DNA of 64,000 nt from Methylobacterium phyllostachyos. Lineage in GTDB: Bacteria; Pseudomonadota; Alphaproteobacteria; Rhizobiales; Beijerinckiaceae. Position 1 is the first letter of the stretch. Each line of letters starts with the position of its first letter. Below the pieces are notes generated by a model, which saw nothing but the letters and a program-made list of their open reading frames with translations, was not told the DNA's origin and made no database searches. The stretch is taken from the NCBI RefSeq assembly GCF_900103445.1, contig NZ_FNHS01000005.1, positions 186,001-250,000 on the forward strand, read 5' to 3'. This document shows, piece by piece, positions 35,285-43,551 of the stretch. The translations under genes were made by a program, and so were the position numbers.

Positions 35285-36779
35285 CGCGGTCGCCGGCAGG
35301 CAGAAGCGACGACCGCTGACCCTCGAATGTCGGCACGCCGGTCATGACCCCCCGGAACTGATGGAGCGGTTCGCCGACGCGAATACCCCCCGCCTCGATC
35401 CGCAACTCCCGGATCGTGTCCTCGTGGCCGCCGGTCCGCTTCTTCACGACCGAGATCGCCCGCCGCAGCCGGCCCTCGGCCTCGAAGGCGCGGAACAGCA
35501 GGACCGTGTCGCTGAGGTAGGTCAGGTCGACGGTCGATCCCATCGTCCCGATCATGCCGTGCTGCGCCAGGATCAGCAGCGTGATCACGCCCTGCTGGTT
35601 CAGGTAGGTCAGCAGTTCGTGCATCTGCAGGAGGAGGTAATTCTCCTCCGGCATGGCGTTGTGGTAGCCGGTCAGGGAATCGATCACGACGGTCCGGACG
35701 CCCACTTGCTCGACCGCGTTCTGCACCATGTCGGCGAGTTCGCCGGGCGAGACTTCCGCCGGATCGATCTGTTCGACCCGCAGGTGGCCGGAGGCGATCG
35801 CGTCCTCCAGCGGCAGGCCGAGCCCGCGGGCCCGGCGGCGGAGGACGCTCGTGGTCTCGTCGAAGCTGAGAACCAGCACCTTCTCGCCCCGGGCCACGGC
35901 CGCCGATACGCTCATCAGCGCCAGCGTCGACTTGCCGACGCCGGAGGGGCCGATCAGCATCGTGCTGGTGCCACGGTCGAGGCCGCCGCCGAGCAGGAGA
36001 TCGAGTTCGGGGTTTCCGGTGCTGCAGCGCTCCTCCGCGAACGTGCCGACATGCTCGGCCGCGACGAGCCTGGGGAACACCGTGAGGCCGCCGCGCCGGA
36101 TCAGATAATCGTGATATCCGCCCCGGAACGGCGTCCCGCGCATCTTGATCACGCGCAGGCGCCGCCGCTCGCCGCCATACAGGGGTGCGAGCTGCTCCAG
36201 CCGGATTACCGCATGGCTGAGGCTGTGCAGGTTGAGGTCGTCCGTCTCGGCGGTCAGGTCGTCGAGGAACAGGGCGGTGGTGTTCTGGATGAGCAGGAAG
36301 CTGCGCAGCGCGTGGACCTGCCTGCGGTAGCGCAGCGACCCCTCCGACAGGAGCCGGATCTCCGACAGGCTGTCGAACACGACCCGCTGCGGCTTGACCC
36401 GCTCGATCTCGGCGATCGCGATCCGCACGGTCTCGCCGAGTTCGAGGTCGGACGAATGCACGAGGCTCTGCTGCTGTTTCGGATCCATGCTGAGTTCGGG
36501 CGGGACGAGTTCGAAGATCTCGATTCCGTCCAGGGACCAGCCATGGCGCTCGGCGACGTTCAGCAGCTCGCGCCGGCTCTCGGACAGCGTGATGTACAGG
36601 CAGCGCTCCCCGCGCATCACGCCTTCGAGAAGGAACTGTATCGCCAGCGTGGTCTTGCCGGCACCGGGCCGTCCCTCGACGAGGTGCGAACGCTGCGCGG
36701 CGTAGCCGCCGGCCAGGATGTGATCGAGGCCGGTCACACCGGTGGAGACCGGCGCGGCGTCGTGATCGCTCGATGCCAT
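35277..36779 (-). CDS. KaiC-like double-domain ATPase
   Basis: A 500-residue RecA-type protein with two KaiC domains. Walker A is GRPGAGKTT at residues 36-44 and GPSGVGKST at about 275-283. Walker B-like segments (VVFDSLSEI, TVVIDSLTGY) and catalytic Glu residues are present. In the second domain the residues aligning with the cyanobacterial phosphorylation pair Ser431-Thr432 read Thr-Tyr (VDLTYLSDT). There is no kaiA or kaiB nearby, so a clock is not implied; the overlapping kinase gene suggests a signalling pair instead. ATG 36779 has AAGGACA upstream; the longer open frame to 37349 is not protein-like. Confidence 0.93.
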   Translation of the reverse strand: MASSDHDAAPVSTGVTGLDHILAGGYAAQRSHLVEGRPGAGKTTLAIQFLLEGVMRGERCLYITLSESRRELLNVAERHGWSLDGIEIFELVPPELSMDPKQQQSLVHSSDLELGETVRIAIAEIERVKPQRVVFDSLSEIRLLSEGSLRYRRQVHALRSFLLIQNTTALFLDDLTAETDDLNLHSLSHAVIRLEQLAPLYGGERRRLRVIKMRGTPFRGGYHDYLIRRGGLTVFPRLVAAEHVGTFAEERCSTGNPELDLLLGGGLDRGTSTMLIGPSGVGKSTLALMSVSAAVARGEKVLVLSFDETTSVLRRRARGLGLPLEDAIASGHLRVEQIDPAEVSPGELADMVQNAVEQVGVRTVVIDSLTGYHNAMPEENYLLLQMHELLTYLNQQGVITLLILAQHGMIGTMGSTVDLTYLSDTVLLFRAFEAEGRLRRAISVVKKRTGGHEDTIRELRIEAGGIRVGEPLHQFRGVMTGVPTFEGQRSSLLPAGDRDA

Positions 36780-37205
36780 CTGGGTGTCCTTGCCGTCCCA
36801 AGACGGCCGTTGATCACCGTCTCCACGCGCCGCCACGGATGAAACCCGGAGGCAGGGCGTAGCCTGGTACACGAACTCCTCACAAGGACATAACGGGGTC
36901 CAACCGAGAGCAAGACGCGGAGCCCCTCGCGGAGGCGCCTCGCCATGCCCGGAGCGCCGCATGCCTCCGGCGAAGCCGACCCTCGCTTGTACGTCCGCGC
37001 GGATCGGCCCCGAGGCAGGCGGCGGGCCGATGCCCGGCTTTCTGATGCGCGTGGCCGGTACCCGAAAGGTGGCGTTTACCATTCGGGGTTCAGCGCTGGG
37101 GGTCAGATGCGCGTGGCGCTGTCGCCCACAGCATCGTGCGGCGGCGTACGGATCGTTCCCGAGGGCGCCCCGTTGGGGTGAGCGAAGCCGTTTGGAGAAC
37201 CGACG
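36780..37205. other. Intergenic region upstream of the KaiC-like gene
   Basis: A 426-base gap between divergent genes. It has no convincing coding frame. It should carry the promoter for the KaiC-kinase pair. I looked for the alphaproteobacterial stress promoter GGAAC-N18-GTT on both strands and did not find a clear match. Confidence 0.5.
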
Positions 37206-37412
37206 ATGTGTCCGGCCCGGAAACCGACACCCGCCCGGTTCGTCGCCAACCCGCATGTCCTGACCGCGGCGCCGTGGCAAAGCTTTCGGGCCGCCAACGA
37301 CAACATGCGCCTGGACAGGGCGGCCGCCATCGTCGTCGCGATCGGTCAAGCCAGCGCGGCGCTCGCCGGCATCAGCGGGCTCGTCGCGGTCGCCCTCATG
37401 ATCGCCCGCTGA
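37206..37412 (+). CDS. Small one-helix membrane protein
   Basis: A 68-residue candidate, not recognised. The first 35 residues are basic (MCPARKPTPARFVANPHVLT, then WQSFRAANDNMRLD), and the last 30 form one hydrophobic helix (AAAIVVAIGQASAALAGISG, then LVAVALMIAR). The RAANDN word is common in small alphaproteobacterial proteins. GGAG lies 9 bases before the ATG. With no neighbours on its strand and only weak coding support, this is a tentative gene. Confidence 0.45.
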   Translation: MCPARKPTPARFVANPHVLTAAPWQSFRAANDNMRLDRAAAIVVAIGQASAALAGISGLVAVALMIAR

Positions 37413-37952
37413 GGACGGGCGTCGCGACGCGACCCGGGCGCGCGGACGCCCGGACCGCGTCCGCGGACCTGTCGCCCCGGTTCAGGAACCGGGATGCCGC
37501 AGGCGGCCGGGTCCGCCCGTCGCCGTGAGCGGTTGTCCACGCCCGCAGGCCGCTCTCCACATCCCTGAGGCGCCGGACGGGCATCACTGCATGGTTCTTG
37601 CGTCCGACTAGGCGTCGGGCCTTCGCCCGATCTCCATGCCCGCCCCGCGGTCATCTCCCCCCTCAGCCGGAGGGGCGGGCGTGGATCCCCGATCGCGGAT
37701 CCCGGTTCGGTACCGGTCGTACCGCAACGATGCCGGGCGGAGCGGGCCGTCGCCGGCGCGAAAGCCGGGGGCGGAACGCTTGAACTCGCCTGCCTGGGCT
37801 GTTTTTATTGCAACCAGGCCCGTATGCGGCGATCAAGTCCCGCGAAAACGGGCCGTCCGCGGCGTGCTTCGGCCCTGGTCTTGCCGGAGACATCGGTCGT
37901 TCCGAAGCCGGGCAGATCCGCACCGGGCACCAGAGGCGAAGGGCTCAGGCAG
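37413..37952. other. Intergenic region without a supported gene
   Basis: 540 bases of GC-rich sequence with several overlapping short frames, none with a good ribosome site or protein-like composition. The only distinct signal is a short T-rich stretch near 37800-37810 that may be part of a promoter for the gene starting at 37953. Confidence 0.5.
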
Positions 37953-38270
37953 ATGACGGGAGCCGGCGGGGGGCCAGACAAGATGGCTGAGGTCGCCGGT
38001 CTGGCGGCCGCGATCGCCGATCGCATCCTCGAACAGCACGAGGCGGGGACGTCGATCCCACCCGAGCAGTTCCGGATGCTCGTGCGCGCGGCCCGGATGC
38101 TTCTGGACAACGACGTGCCGTGGCCGCCTTCCGTGGAGCACGTCGTGATGGAGGTCGCCCGGCGGCTGCAGGATGTCGAGGGGCCATCCGCCCAGCCTGC
38201 GCCGGGGCCGAAAGGCGACGATGTCGTCGTGGGTCTGACGCGGGCGTTCGGTGCATCCAAGCGGCCGTGA
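37953..38270 (+). CDS. Hypothetical soluble protein
   Basis: A 105-residue protein I do not recognise. Its middle is helical and amphipathic (AEVAGLAAAIADRILEQHEA, QFRMLVRAARMLLDNDVP, then VEHVVMEVARRLQDVEG). The end is short and Pro-rich. No Cys, signal or membrane segment. The start could be ATG 37953 or ATG 37983; both have moderate purine-rich sequence upstream. It lies between non-coding stretches, so context says nothing about its role. Confidence 0.6.
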   Translation: MTGAGGGPDKMAEVAGLAAAIADRILEQHEAGTSIPPEQFRMLVRAARMLLDNDVPWPPSVEHVVMEVARRLQDVEGPSAQPAPGPKGDDVVVGLTRAFGASKRP

Positions 38271-38496
38271 CCCGGCGGGGGTGAGGGCCGACCGGGCGTG
38301 ATCGCTCCCCGTCCACCCTGGGGCCGTGGCACAGCCGCCATGGGCGTGTCCCGATGGAGCAAAGTCCGGCGGATGTTCGTTGCGGTCGTCGAGGGGCGGC
38401 ACCGCGTCCCCGCTATCGCAGCGCTCGGGCGGGTGCATCGCGGCTGTCCGCCTCCCGCGGGCGGCGCATCGCGACGGCGACCTCCGGGCTGAGGGG

Positions 38497-38943
38497 GTGC
38501 GTCAGGAGGTTGGCCGGTTGGCTCATTGGATCGCGATCGCCGCCGCTGCAGGCGCGGCGGCCTGGGTGACCTGCGGATCCGCATGGGCCACCTCCGACAT
38601 CACGATCGCGGCGATCGCGACAGGCCGGCTCTACGTCGTCGGCAGCACCGATCAGCCGCACACGCCCGTGGTGCTGGATGGCCAGTTCCGCACGGAATCC
38701 GACGACCAGGGCAAGTTCCAGTACGAGTTGGTCTACCATCCGTCCCGCTGCATCGTCTCGGCGATGATCGCGGGCGAAGCCCACGAGGCAGTGGTCGGCA
38801 ATTGCGGGGGATCCTGCGCGCTGCCTCCGTCCGGCACTGTCGGAAAGCCCCCCGTCTCGGGCCGGACACCGCAATCCGCGACGCCCGCGATCACGCATCC
38901 CCCGCTGCCGCCGCAAAGGCCGAGCTCCGGCCTCGGCACCTGA
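38497..38943 (+). CDS. Hypothetical secreted protein
   Basis: A 148-residue protein with an N-terminal signal peptide (VGRLAHWIAIAAAAGAAAWV, predicted cut near SAWA). It is followed by a small beta-rich domain (ITIAAIATGRLYVVGSTDQP, VLDGQFRTESDDQGKFQYEL) with three Cys (RCIVSAM, NCGGSCALP). The last 45 residues are Pro/Ser/Thr-rich. The beta domain resembles a carboxypeptidase-regulatory-like or bacterial Ig-like sandwich. The start is GTG 38497 by signal-peptide logic; the frame is open to 38326, but that part is not protein-like. Function unknown. Confidence 0.7.
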   Translation: MRQEVGRLAHWIAIAAAAGAAAWVTCGSAWATSDITIAAIATGRLYVVGSTDQPHTPVVLDGQFRTESDDQGKFQYELVYHPSRCIVSAMIAGEAHEAVVGNCGGSCALPPSGTVGKPPVSGRTPQSATPAITHPPLPPQRPSSGLGT

Positions 38944-39112
38944 GCGGGGACCGGTTCACCGGCGGCTGGCGCGATCGATCGTCTCAGGAAAGCCGTACGC
39001 GCTTTGGGATGTGGGCGAACGAGGCCCGTCCGATGGCCGTCTCGAATCTCGAGCGCCAGGCCGGAGCGTGGGGCAGGCCGGCTACACGCCCGTCTGGCGG
39101 ATCAGCGGAGGC

Positions 39113-39205
39113 CTAGCGGCTGCGTGCGTGCGGGTCGCGGACGGCACCCGCGGCGGCGGCGCTGAGCGCGGCGCTGATCACGACGAGGAGACCGGCAGAG
39201 ATCAT
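39113..39205 (-). CDS. Possible 30-residue membrane peptide
   Basis: ATG at 39205, with AAGGGG 9 bases upstream, opens a 30-codon frame ending in TAG at 39113. It reads MISAGLLVVISAALSAAAAG and then a basic tail (VRDPHARSR). The composition, one hydrophobic helix plus an Arg-rich end, fits small bacterial membrane proteins. The length allows no firmer statement. Confidence 0.35.
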   Translation of the reverse strand: MISAGLLVVISAALSAAAAGAVRDPHARSR

Positions 39206-39497
39206 GGAACAGGCCCCTTTGTATCAAGCGAACCAGCGCCCGTGATAGTTAATATTCCATTAAATGGTACTGAACTCGACCCAACAATTTAACAAACGCG
39301 AACGATTCATAGAGCTGTGCTTGAGCCCCAGCCAGTCGCAGGCGCGGCTCGTCAACAGCGAAGCGCAGTCTTGTTTGTCGGCTGGGGCATCCCGGTGCGG
39401 GATCGAACACGCCCGCGCCGGAGAGGGAGCCGCTGCCGGCGGACCGTGCGTGGATTGGCAAGGGACTGGCTCCGGCTGTCGAGCAGATGCCGGTGCG

Positions 39498-39713
39498 TCA
39501 GAGCCACCGCTCGTCGAGATCCGTGGCGTTCCGCTCGGCCAGGGGCTGCGTGTCATCACCCTCGGCGAAGATTACGATATCGCCGGGGCCGACATCGCGG
39601 CTGGCGTAGAAGTCCCAGCGGCGATGAATCACCCGAGGGCCGCCGAAGATCCGGACGGCGTTCCAGTAGCGGTCGTCGCGGAAGCCGACATAATGGACGC
39701 AGCGCGTCGTCAT
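39498..39713 (-). CDS. Small hypothetical protein
   Basis: A 71-residue soluble protein, not characterised. It is rich in aromatic and charged residues (CVHYVGFRDDRYWNAVRIFG, PRVIHRRWDFYASRDVGPGD, then IVIFAEGDD). This gives it clear protein character. It starts 10 bases after the DCC-family gene on the same strand and is probably co-transcribed. I find no cofactor motif. Confidence 0.75.
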   Translation of the reverse strand: MTTRCVHYVGFRDDRYWNAVRIFGGPRVIHRRWDFYASRDVGPGDIVIFAEGDDTQPLAERNATDLDERWL

Positions 39714-39723
39714 CGGCCGTCCG

Positions 39724-40125
39724 TCAAGGTCGCCGCGCGACCAGCCGCGCCAGGCGCGGCCGCAGGGGCAGCGAGAGGCGGTAGGCCAGCTCGGCGATCG
39801 TCAGCACGGGGCGGCGGCCGAGCACGTGCAGGTCGAGCAGCCGGCCGAGCCACCGCCATCCGGGCAGCGTCCGCCACAGGCGGGCGAAGGCGGCGGCGCC
39901 GGACAGCACCCGCCCGTCCGGCGCACGCACGTGGAAGCGCCGCAGGGCTGCCCCACGATCGAGTCCGGGCCCGAGCGCCTGCGCGGGTGCCGTGCGCCCG
40001 ACATCAACGAAGGCGATCCGGTCGGCCCCCGCACAACCGCGGTAATGGTCGATCTCGGCGCGGCAGAGCGGGCAGTCCCCGTCGTAGAAGACCTCGAGCC
40101 CCGCTCCCGATGCGTCGTCGCTCAT
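39724..40125 (-). CDS. DCC family (DUF393) thiol-disulfide oxidoreductase-like protein
   Basis: A 133-residue protein with the namesake motif near the N-terminus, VFYDGDCPLCRAEIDHY, in which DGDCPLC is the conserved thiol site. Later parts (RFHVRAPDGRVLSGAAAFAR, LWRTLPGWRWLGRLLDL, and a final hydrophobic/Arg-rich helix) also fit the family. The exact substrate of DCC proteins is not known. ATG 40125 was preferred over the longer frame to 40215. The small hypothetical gene follows 10 bases downstream. Confidence 0.9.
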   Translation of the reverse strand: MSDDASGAGLEVFYDGDCPLCRAEIDHYRGCAGADRIAFVDVGRTAPAQALGPGLDRGAALRRFHVRAPDGRVLSGAAAFARLWRTLPGWRWLGRLLDLHVLGRRPVLTIAELAYRLSLPLRPRLARLVARRP

Positions 40126-40168
40126 GGCGGTTCCGAACCTCCCGAAATCCCGGCCGGCGCCTGTGCTC

Positions 40169-40621
40169 TCAATTGGCCGGCGGAACCAGGACCAGCTTGC
40201 CCTTGAACGGGGCATCTTCCGCGCGGGTGCTGGTGCAGGCGTACTCCTCCTGCCCCGCCTTCATCGTGCGCAGGCGCAGCGTGCCCTGGCCGTTCTGCTT
40301 GACAGTGTAGCCCTTCTCGCTGGCTACATGGATCAGATCGCCGTCCGCGTGCAGAACCAGGCCGTTCTCGAACTGCCCGGGGGCGGTCAGCGTGACCGGC
40401 GCGTTGGCGGTGCTGACGATGTGCAGCGCGATGTTCGTGTCGGCCGGCAGGCGGAGCTCGGCGGGGGCGCAGACCGGCTTGCCGTCCTTGAGGCTGATGC
40501 TCAGTTCCACGGGCGGCATCGCATCGCTCGCCGGGGGCGGCAGCGGCTTGCCCTGGGCGAAGGCCGGCCCGGCGGCAAGACAGGCGACGAGGGCCGCCGC
40601 ACCACGCGAAAGAGTCAGCAT
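40169..40621 (-). CDS. Secreted cupredoxin-like protein
   Basis: A 150-residue protein with a clear signal peptide (MLTLSRGAAALVACLAAGPA, cut after FAQ). The mature part is a beta-rich domain (VELSISLKDGKPVCAPAELR, LPADTNIALHIVSTANAPVT, LTAPGQFENGLVLHADGDLI) ending with EYACTSTRAEDAPFKGKLVL. This topology is like the cupredoxin domains near FTR1/copper uptake proteins. The usual Cys-His-Met copper set is not obvious, so I do not claim copper binding. The gap to the larger secreted gene above it is 134 bases. Confidence 0.75.
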   Translation of the reverse strand: MLTLSRGAAALVACLAAGPAFAQGKPLPPPASDAMPPVELSISLKDGKPVCAPAELRLPADTNIALHIVSTANAPVTLTAPGQFENGLVLHADGDLIHVASEKGYTVKQNGQGTLRLRTMKAGQEEYACTSTRAEDAPFKGKLVLVPPAN

Positions 40622-40755
40622 CAGGGGCGTCTCCGGGACAGGGACTCGGCGGCAGCCGCCGGGCATCCTCGGAAAGGCGATGCGCTCCGCGGTGTTCCCG
40701 GGCGCAACGCCGCACCGGGGCATCCCGGAGGCCGGACCCGGCGACGTCGCGGCTC

Positions 40756-42177
40756 TCAATCGAGGGCGTAGCCGAGCAGGCCCTCGGTCGCCTGCCCCTC
40801 GCAATGGGGGTCGGTCGATGCGAAGTGATCCCGGCCGCCGGACAGGCAGCGGAAGATCGGGTGGCTGCCGGTGTGCGGCGCTTCGTAGAGGTAGCCGGTC
40901 TGCCCCAGCGGGGTCCGGCCCTCGCAATGCGGATCGCGGCTGAGGAAGTGGTCCGTGCCGGCCGCGCAGCTCATCAGCGCGGCGGTGCCCGGCTTCGGAA
41001 GGAGGAACAGCGCGCCGAGGGCGGGCTCCATCGTGTAGCCCGGGGCGATGTAGCCGGTCGTGACCCAGTGGCCGCCCGGTCCGAACGCCCGCTTCAGCGG
41101 CGCCCGGTCCGCGGCGCGCGTCTCGGTCGCGACGGCGATCCGCCACGTGCCCGGATAGGGATCGCCCCCCGAGAAGTAGACGGTGATGCTCGGCAGGAAC
41201 GGCGTGAGGTTGCCCGAGGGGTCGCGCTGGAAGCCGGGGCTGTGATTGAGATAGAAGCCGGTCACATCCGTGTTGAGATAGCCGGCCGGGCTCCACGTGG
41301 CGGGGGTGCCGCTGAGCAGGGCTTTCAGCGGCATCCGGAACAGACCCATCTGGAAGGTCTCGCGGTCGGGATTGCGGGCCGTGTCCTTGCAGGCGACCTG
41401 CCGGCAATCGCGCCCCGGCAGGCCGGTGATCACGTAGATGTCGCCCGAGGACGGGTCGTAGGCGAAATCGGAATTCGGGTTGATGGTCGCGCCGTCGGCG
41501 GTACGGTTGGGCACGCGGATCGGCGGGTCGAAATGCACCGCGTCCGCCGTGCGGCGCACGTAGAGATCGCCGAACCCCGCGACGCCCTGCGGGCCGGTCA
41601 GATCGGTGGTGAACACGAGCAGGCTGGACCGGCCGTCGAGGTTGACGGTCGCCGGCTGCCCGGCGCCGTAAGTGCCCTGCGCGACGGCCGGGTTGAGCGG
41701 GGCGATGACCGGCTCTGGGTAATCGATCCAGGTCACCTTGTCGTTGGAGAAGGCCAGGCCGGTCTGGTTGTTATGCCCCGGCAGGTTGTCCGACCCCGAA
41801 TAGTACATCGCGTAGGCATAGGTCCGGCCGTCCGTAGGGTTGCGGAACGCGCCCTTGATGACGCTCGGATCGCAGACATACTGGTGGTTCCAGGATCCGG
41901 GCGTGGGCTGGAAGACGACCTGCGCCGGCGAGAGCCCGGCTTGCCGGCTCGACGTGCGGTGGAAGATCACGTCGGTCTTGCCCTGCCCGCACCACCAGAT
42001 GTCCGTCGTCCCGCCCTCGGTGATCACGCTCGGCGCGTAGTTGTACCCACTCGGATTGGCCTCGTTGATGAACAGGGCCTGCGCCTCCGGCCCCTGCCAG
42101 CCGGCCTGCGCCGCAGGGAACGCCAGGGTGGCGACGGCGGCCCCGATGCGGGCGGCGGATGACAGGCTGAGTTTCAC
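40756..42177 (-). CDS. Secreted beta-propeller protein with two DUF5648-like repeats
   Basis: A 473-residue protein with signal peptide (MKLSLSSAARIGAAVATLAF, cut near AQA). Residues about 25-370 look like a five-bladed propeller of the GH43/GH117 kind (YNYAPSVITEGGTTDIWWCG, NHQYVCDPSVIKGAF, AYAMYYSGSDNLPGHN). The last 90 residues hold two similar units, CAAGTDHFLSRDPHCEG and CLSGGRDHFASTDPHCEG, each followed by an LGQTGYLY / LGYALD ending, as in DUF5648. Catalytic acids of a glycosidase are not certain. A role in carbohydrate binding or breakdown outside the cell is possible. Confidence 0.8.
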   Translation of the reverse strand: MKLSLSSAARIGAAVATLAFPAAQAGWQGPEAQALFINEANPSGYNYAPSVITEGGTTDIWWCGQGKTDVIFHRTSSRQAGLSPAQVVFQPTPGSWNHQYVCDPSVIKGAFRNPTDGRTYAYAMYYSGSDNLPGHNNQTGLAFSNDKVTWIDYPEPVIAPLNPAVAQGTYGAGQPATVNLDGRSSLLVFTTDLTGPQGVAGFGDLYVRRTADAVHFDPPIRVPNRTADGATINPNSDFAYDPSSGDIYVITGLPGRDCRQVACKDTARNPDRETFQMGLFRMPLKALLSGTPATWSPAGYLNTDVTGFYLNHSPGFQRDPSGNLTPFLPSITVYFSGGDPYPGTWRIAVATETRAADRAPLKRAFGPGGHWVTTGYIAPGYTMEPALGALFLLPKPGTAALMSCAAGTDHFLSRDPHCEGRTPLGQTGYLYEAPHTGSHPIFRCLSGGRDHFASTDPHCEGQATEGLLGYALD

Positions 42178-42508
42178 GACGATCCCTGCTCCGCGCGGTC
42201 GATCACCCGGGGTTCGGGTCGGCAGCAGCCCCCGGGATTGGTGTGGAGGAGCCGGTTATATCGCGGCACGGTCGTGTGCCCAGCGATGGGACGCCGGCCG
42301 GAGAGCCCTCACGCCGCGGGGTGCCTCGCCGCCCGGCCTCGCGACCGCGCGGCGGTGTCACACAATGCCGCCATCATTGGTACGTAAGTCCCTGTTTCAT
42401 CATAGAAATTGCGCGGATGGCAGGGGCCCGCGCGCCGCGCCGGCAGAGTCTCGGTCCGGGCCTCGTGCCGCAGCCGCCGCGATCATCCGTTGAAGGGACG
42501 GTGCGGAC
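42178..42508. other. Intergenic region, divergent promoters
   Basis: 331 bases between the secreted propeller gene and the 93-residue membrane protein gene. No gene is supported. An AT-richer stretch at about 42370-42415 (TTGGTACGTAAGTCCC...CATAGAAATT) is the most promoter-like part. Confidence 0.5.
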
Positions 42509-42790
42509 GTGAATTCGACAGCCCTGTTCACGATGGTGAGCCTCGTCCTCGGCTGGGCCGTGCTGGCCGGTGCCGCGCTAGCGAGCGGCCGGCTGCCGAC
42601 CTTCGCGTTCCTGATCCTGTCGCTGACCGCGCTCTACCTCTACGTGCCCTGGGTGCGGCTGCGTGCCGGCGGCATCGACGGCTCCAGCAGGCCGGTCCGC
42701 TTCTGGACGAATGTCGCCATGCTGATCGTCAGCGTGGCGGCCTGCCTCGCCCTCGGGGTGATGCTCGCCCGGCGGATGGGGGTCCTGTAA
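42509..42790 (+). CDS. Small membrane protein, three predicted helices
   Basis: A 93-residue protein, not recognised. Hydrophobic segments lie at about residues 5-25 (ALFTMVSLVLGWAVLAGAAL), 31-50 (AFLILSLTALYLYVPWV) and 69-88 (VAMLIVSVAACLALGVML). A basic loop with GGIDGSSRPVRF separates the last two. The start is GTG 42509, with GAAGGGACG about 10 bases upstream. It is convergent with the Crp-type gene. Confidence 0.75.
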   Translation: MNSTALFTMVSLVLGWAVLAGAALASGRLPTFAFLILSLTALYLYVPWVRLRAGGIDGSSRPVRFWTNVAMLIVSVAACLALGVMLARRMGVL

Positions 42791-42840
42791 GCGGCGCCGG
42801 AGCTTCCCGGCTCGACGCTCCGGGGGCAGCCCCGGGCGGA

Positions 42841-43551
42841 TCAGACGGGAACGGCGCTGGTTTCCAGATAGGCGGGATCGAACTGCGCCAACCGTTCCAG
42901 TCGCGGGCGGTCGAGGAGCGTCAGTCGTCCGCCGTGCAGGTGGATCAGCCGGCTGTCGCGCAGGCTCTTCAGCACCCGGTTGACGTGAACGGAGGTCAGC
43001 CCCAGCGCGTCGGCGAAATCGCTCTGCGTGATCCGCATCTCGAAACTGTCCCCGATGACCAGCCCCACCGCTGCGAGCCGCCAGTGCAACTCACACAGCA
43101 GGTGGGCCATCCGCTCGATGCCGACGCGTCGGCCGAGGCTGACAATCCACTCGCGCGCGATGGCCTCCTCACGGCGCAGACGACGGTTGAGGGCGTCGGT
43201 CAGATCGTGATGATCGAGGGCGGCGATCCGTGCCAGCGGGATTTCGCCCACCGTGCAGCGGGTGAGCGTGTTGACCGCATAGTCGGCGCGTTGCGCAAGG
43301 ATCGCCTCTGGATCGCAGATGTCGCCCGGGATCAGGATCGCGGTGATCTGCCGGCGGCCATCCCGCAGTACCCGGTTGCGGCAGGCCTGACCCGCCAGGA
43401 GCAGGTGGGCGAGATCGGGCAGCAGCAGATCCTGCTGCTTGGGGATCGACCGCTCCCGCATGGGGAGGTCGAACCTCCGCGCGAAACCCTCGGGGCTGGC
43501 GGGGTGGACCGTCGGGAAGTCGGTCAGCCCGTTGATCTGGGCGGTGAGCAT
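42841..43551 (-). CDS. Crp/Fnr family transcription regulator
   Basis: A 236-residue regulator. The N-terminal cyclic-nucleotide-like beta roll (DLLLPDLAHLLLAGQACRNR, ITAILIPGDICDPEAILAQR) keeps the fold but has no FNR-type cysteine set, so it is not an iron-sulfur oxygen sensor. The long dimer helix is followed by a winged helix with TQSDFADALGLTSVHVNRVL and KSLRDSRLIHLHGGRLTLL. I use ATG 43551 (MLTAQINGLTDF) with GGAG 9 bases upstream; the open frame goes on to 43707. It is divergent from manganese catalase across a 608-base region, so that gene is a plausible target. Confidence 0.9.
   Translation of the reverse strand: MLTAQINGLTDFPTVHPASPEGFARRFDLPMRERSIPKQQDLLLPDLAHLLLAGQACRNRVLRDGRRQITAILIPGDICDPEAILAQRADYAVNTLTRCTVGEIPLARIAALDHHDLTDALNRRLRREEAIAREWIVSLGRRVGIERMAHLLCELHWRLAAVGLVIGDSFEMRITQSDFADALGLTSVHVNRVLKSLRDSRLIHLHGGRLTLLDRPRLERLAQFDPAYLETSAVPV

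Noticed and set aside
35277-36779. Complete circadian clock locus
   Set aside because: Only a KaiC-like gene is present; no kaiA or kaiB was seen in the window.
36780-37205. General stress response promoter (GGAAC-N18-GTT) before the KaiC-like gene
   Set aside because: I checked both strands by eye and found no pair with the right spacing.
35277-37349. KaiC-like gene extended to 690 codons
   Set aside because: The extra 190 codons upstream of ATG 36779 are not protein-like, and the ATG has a good ribosome site.
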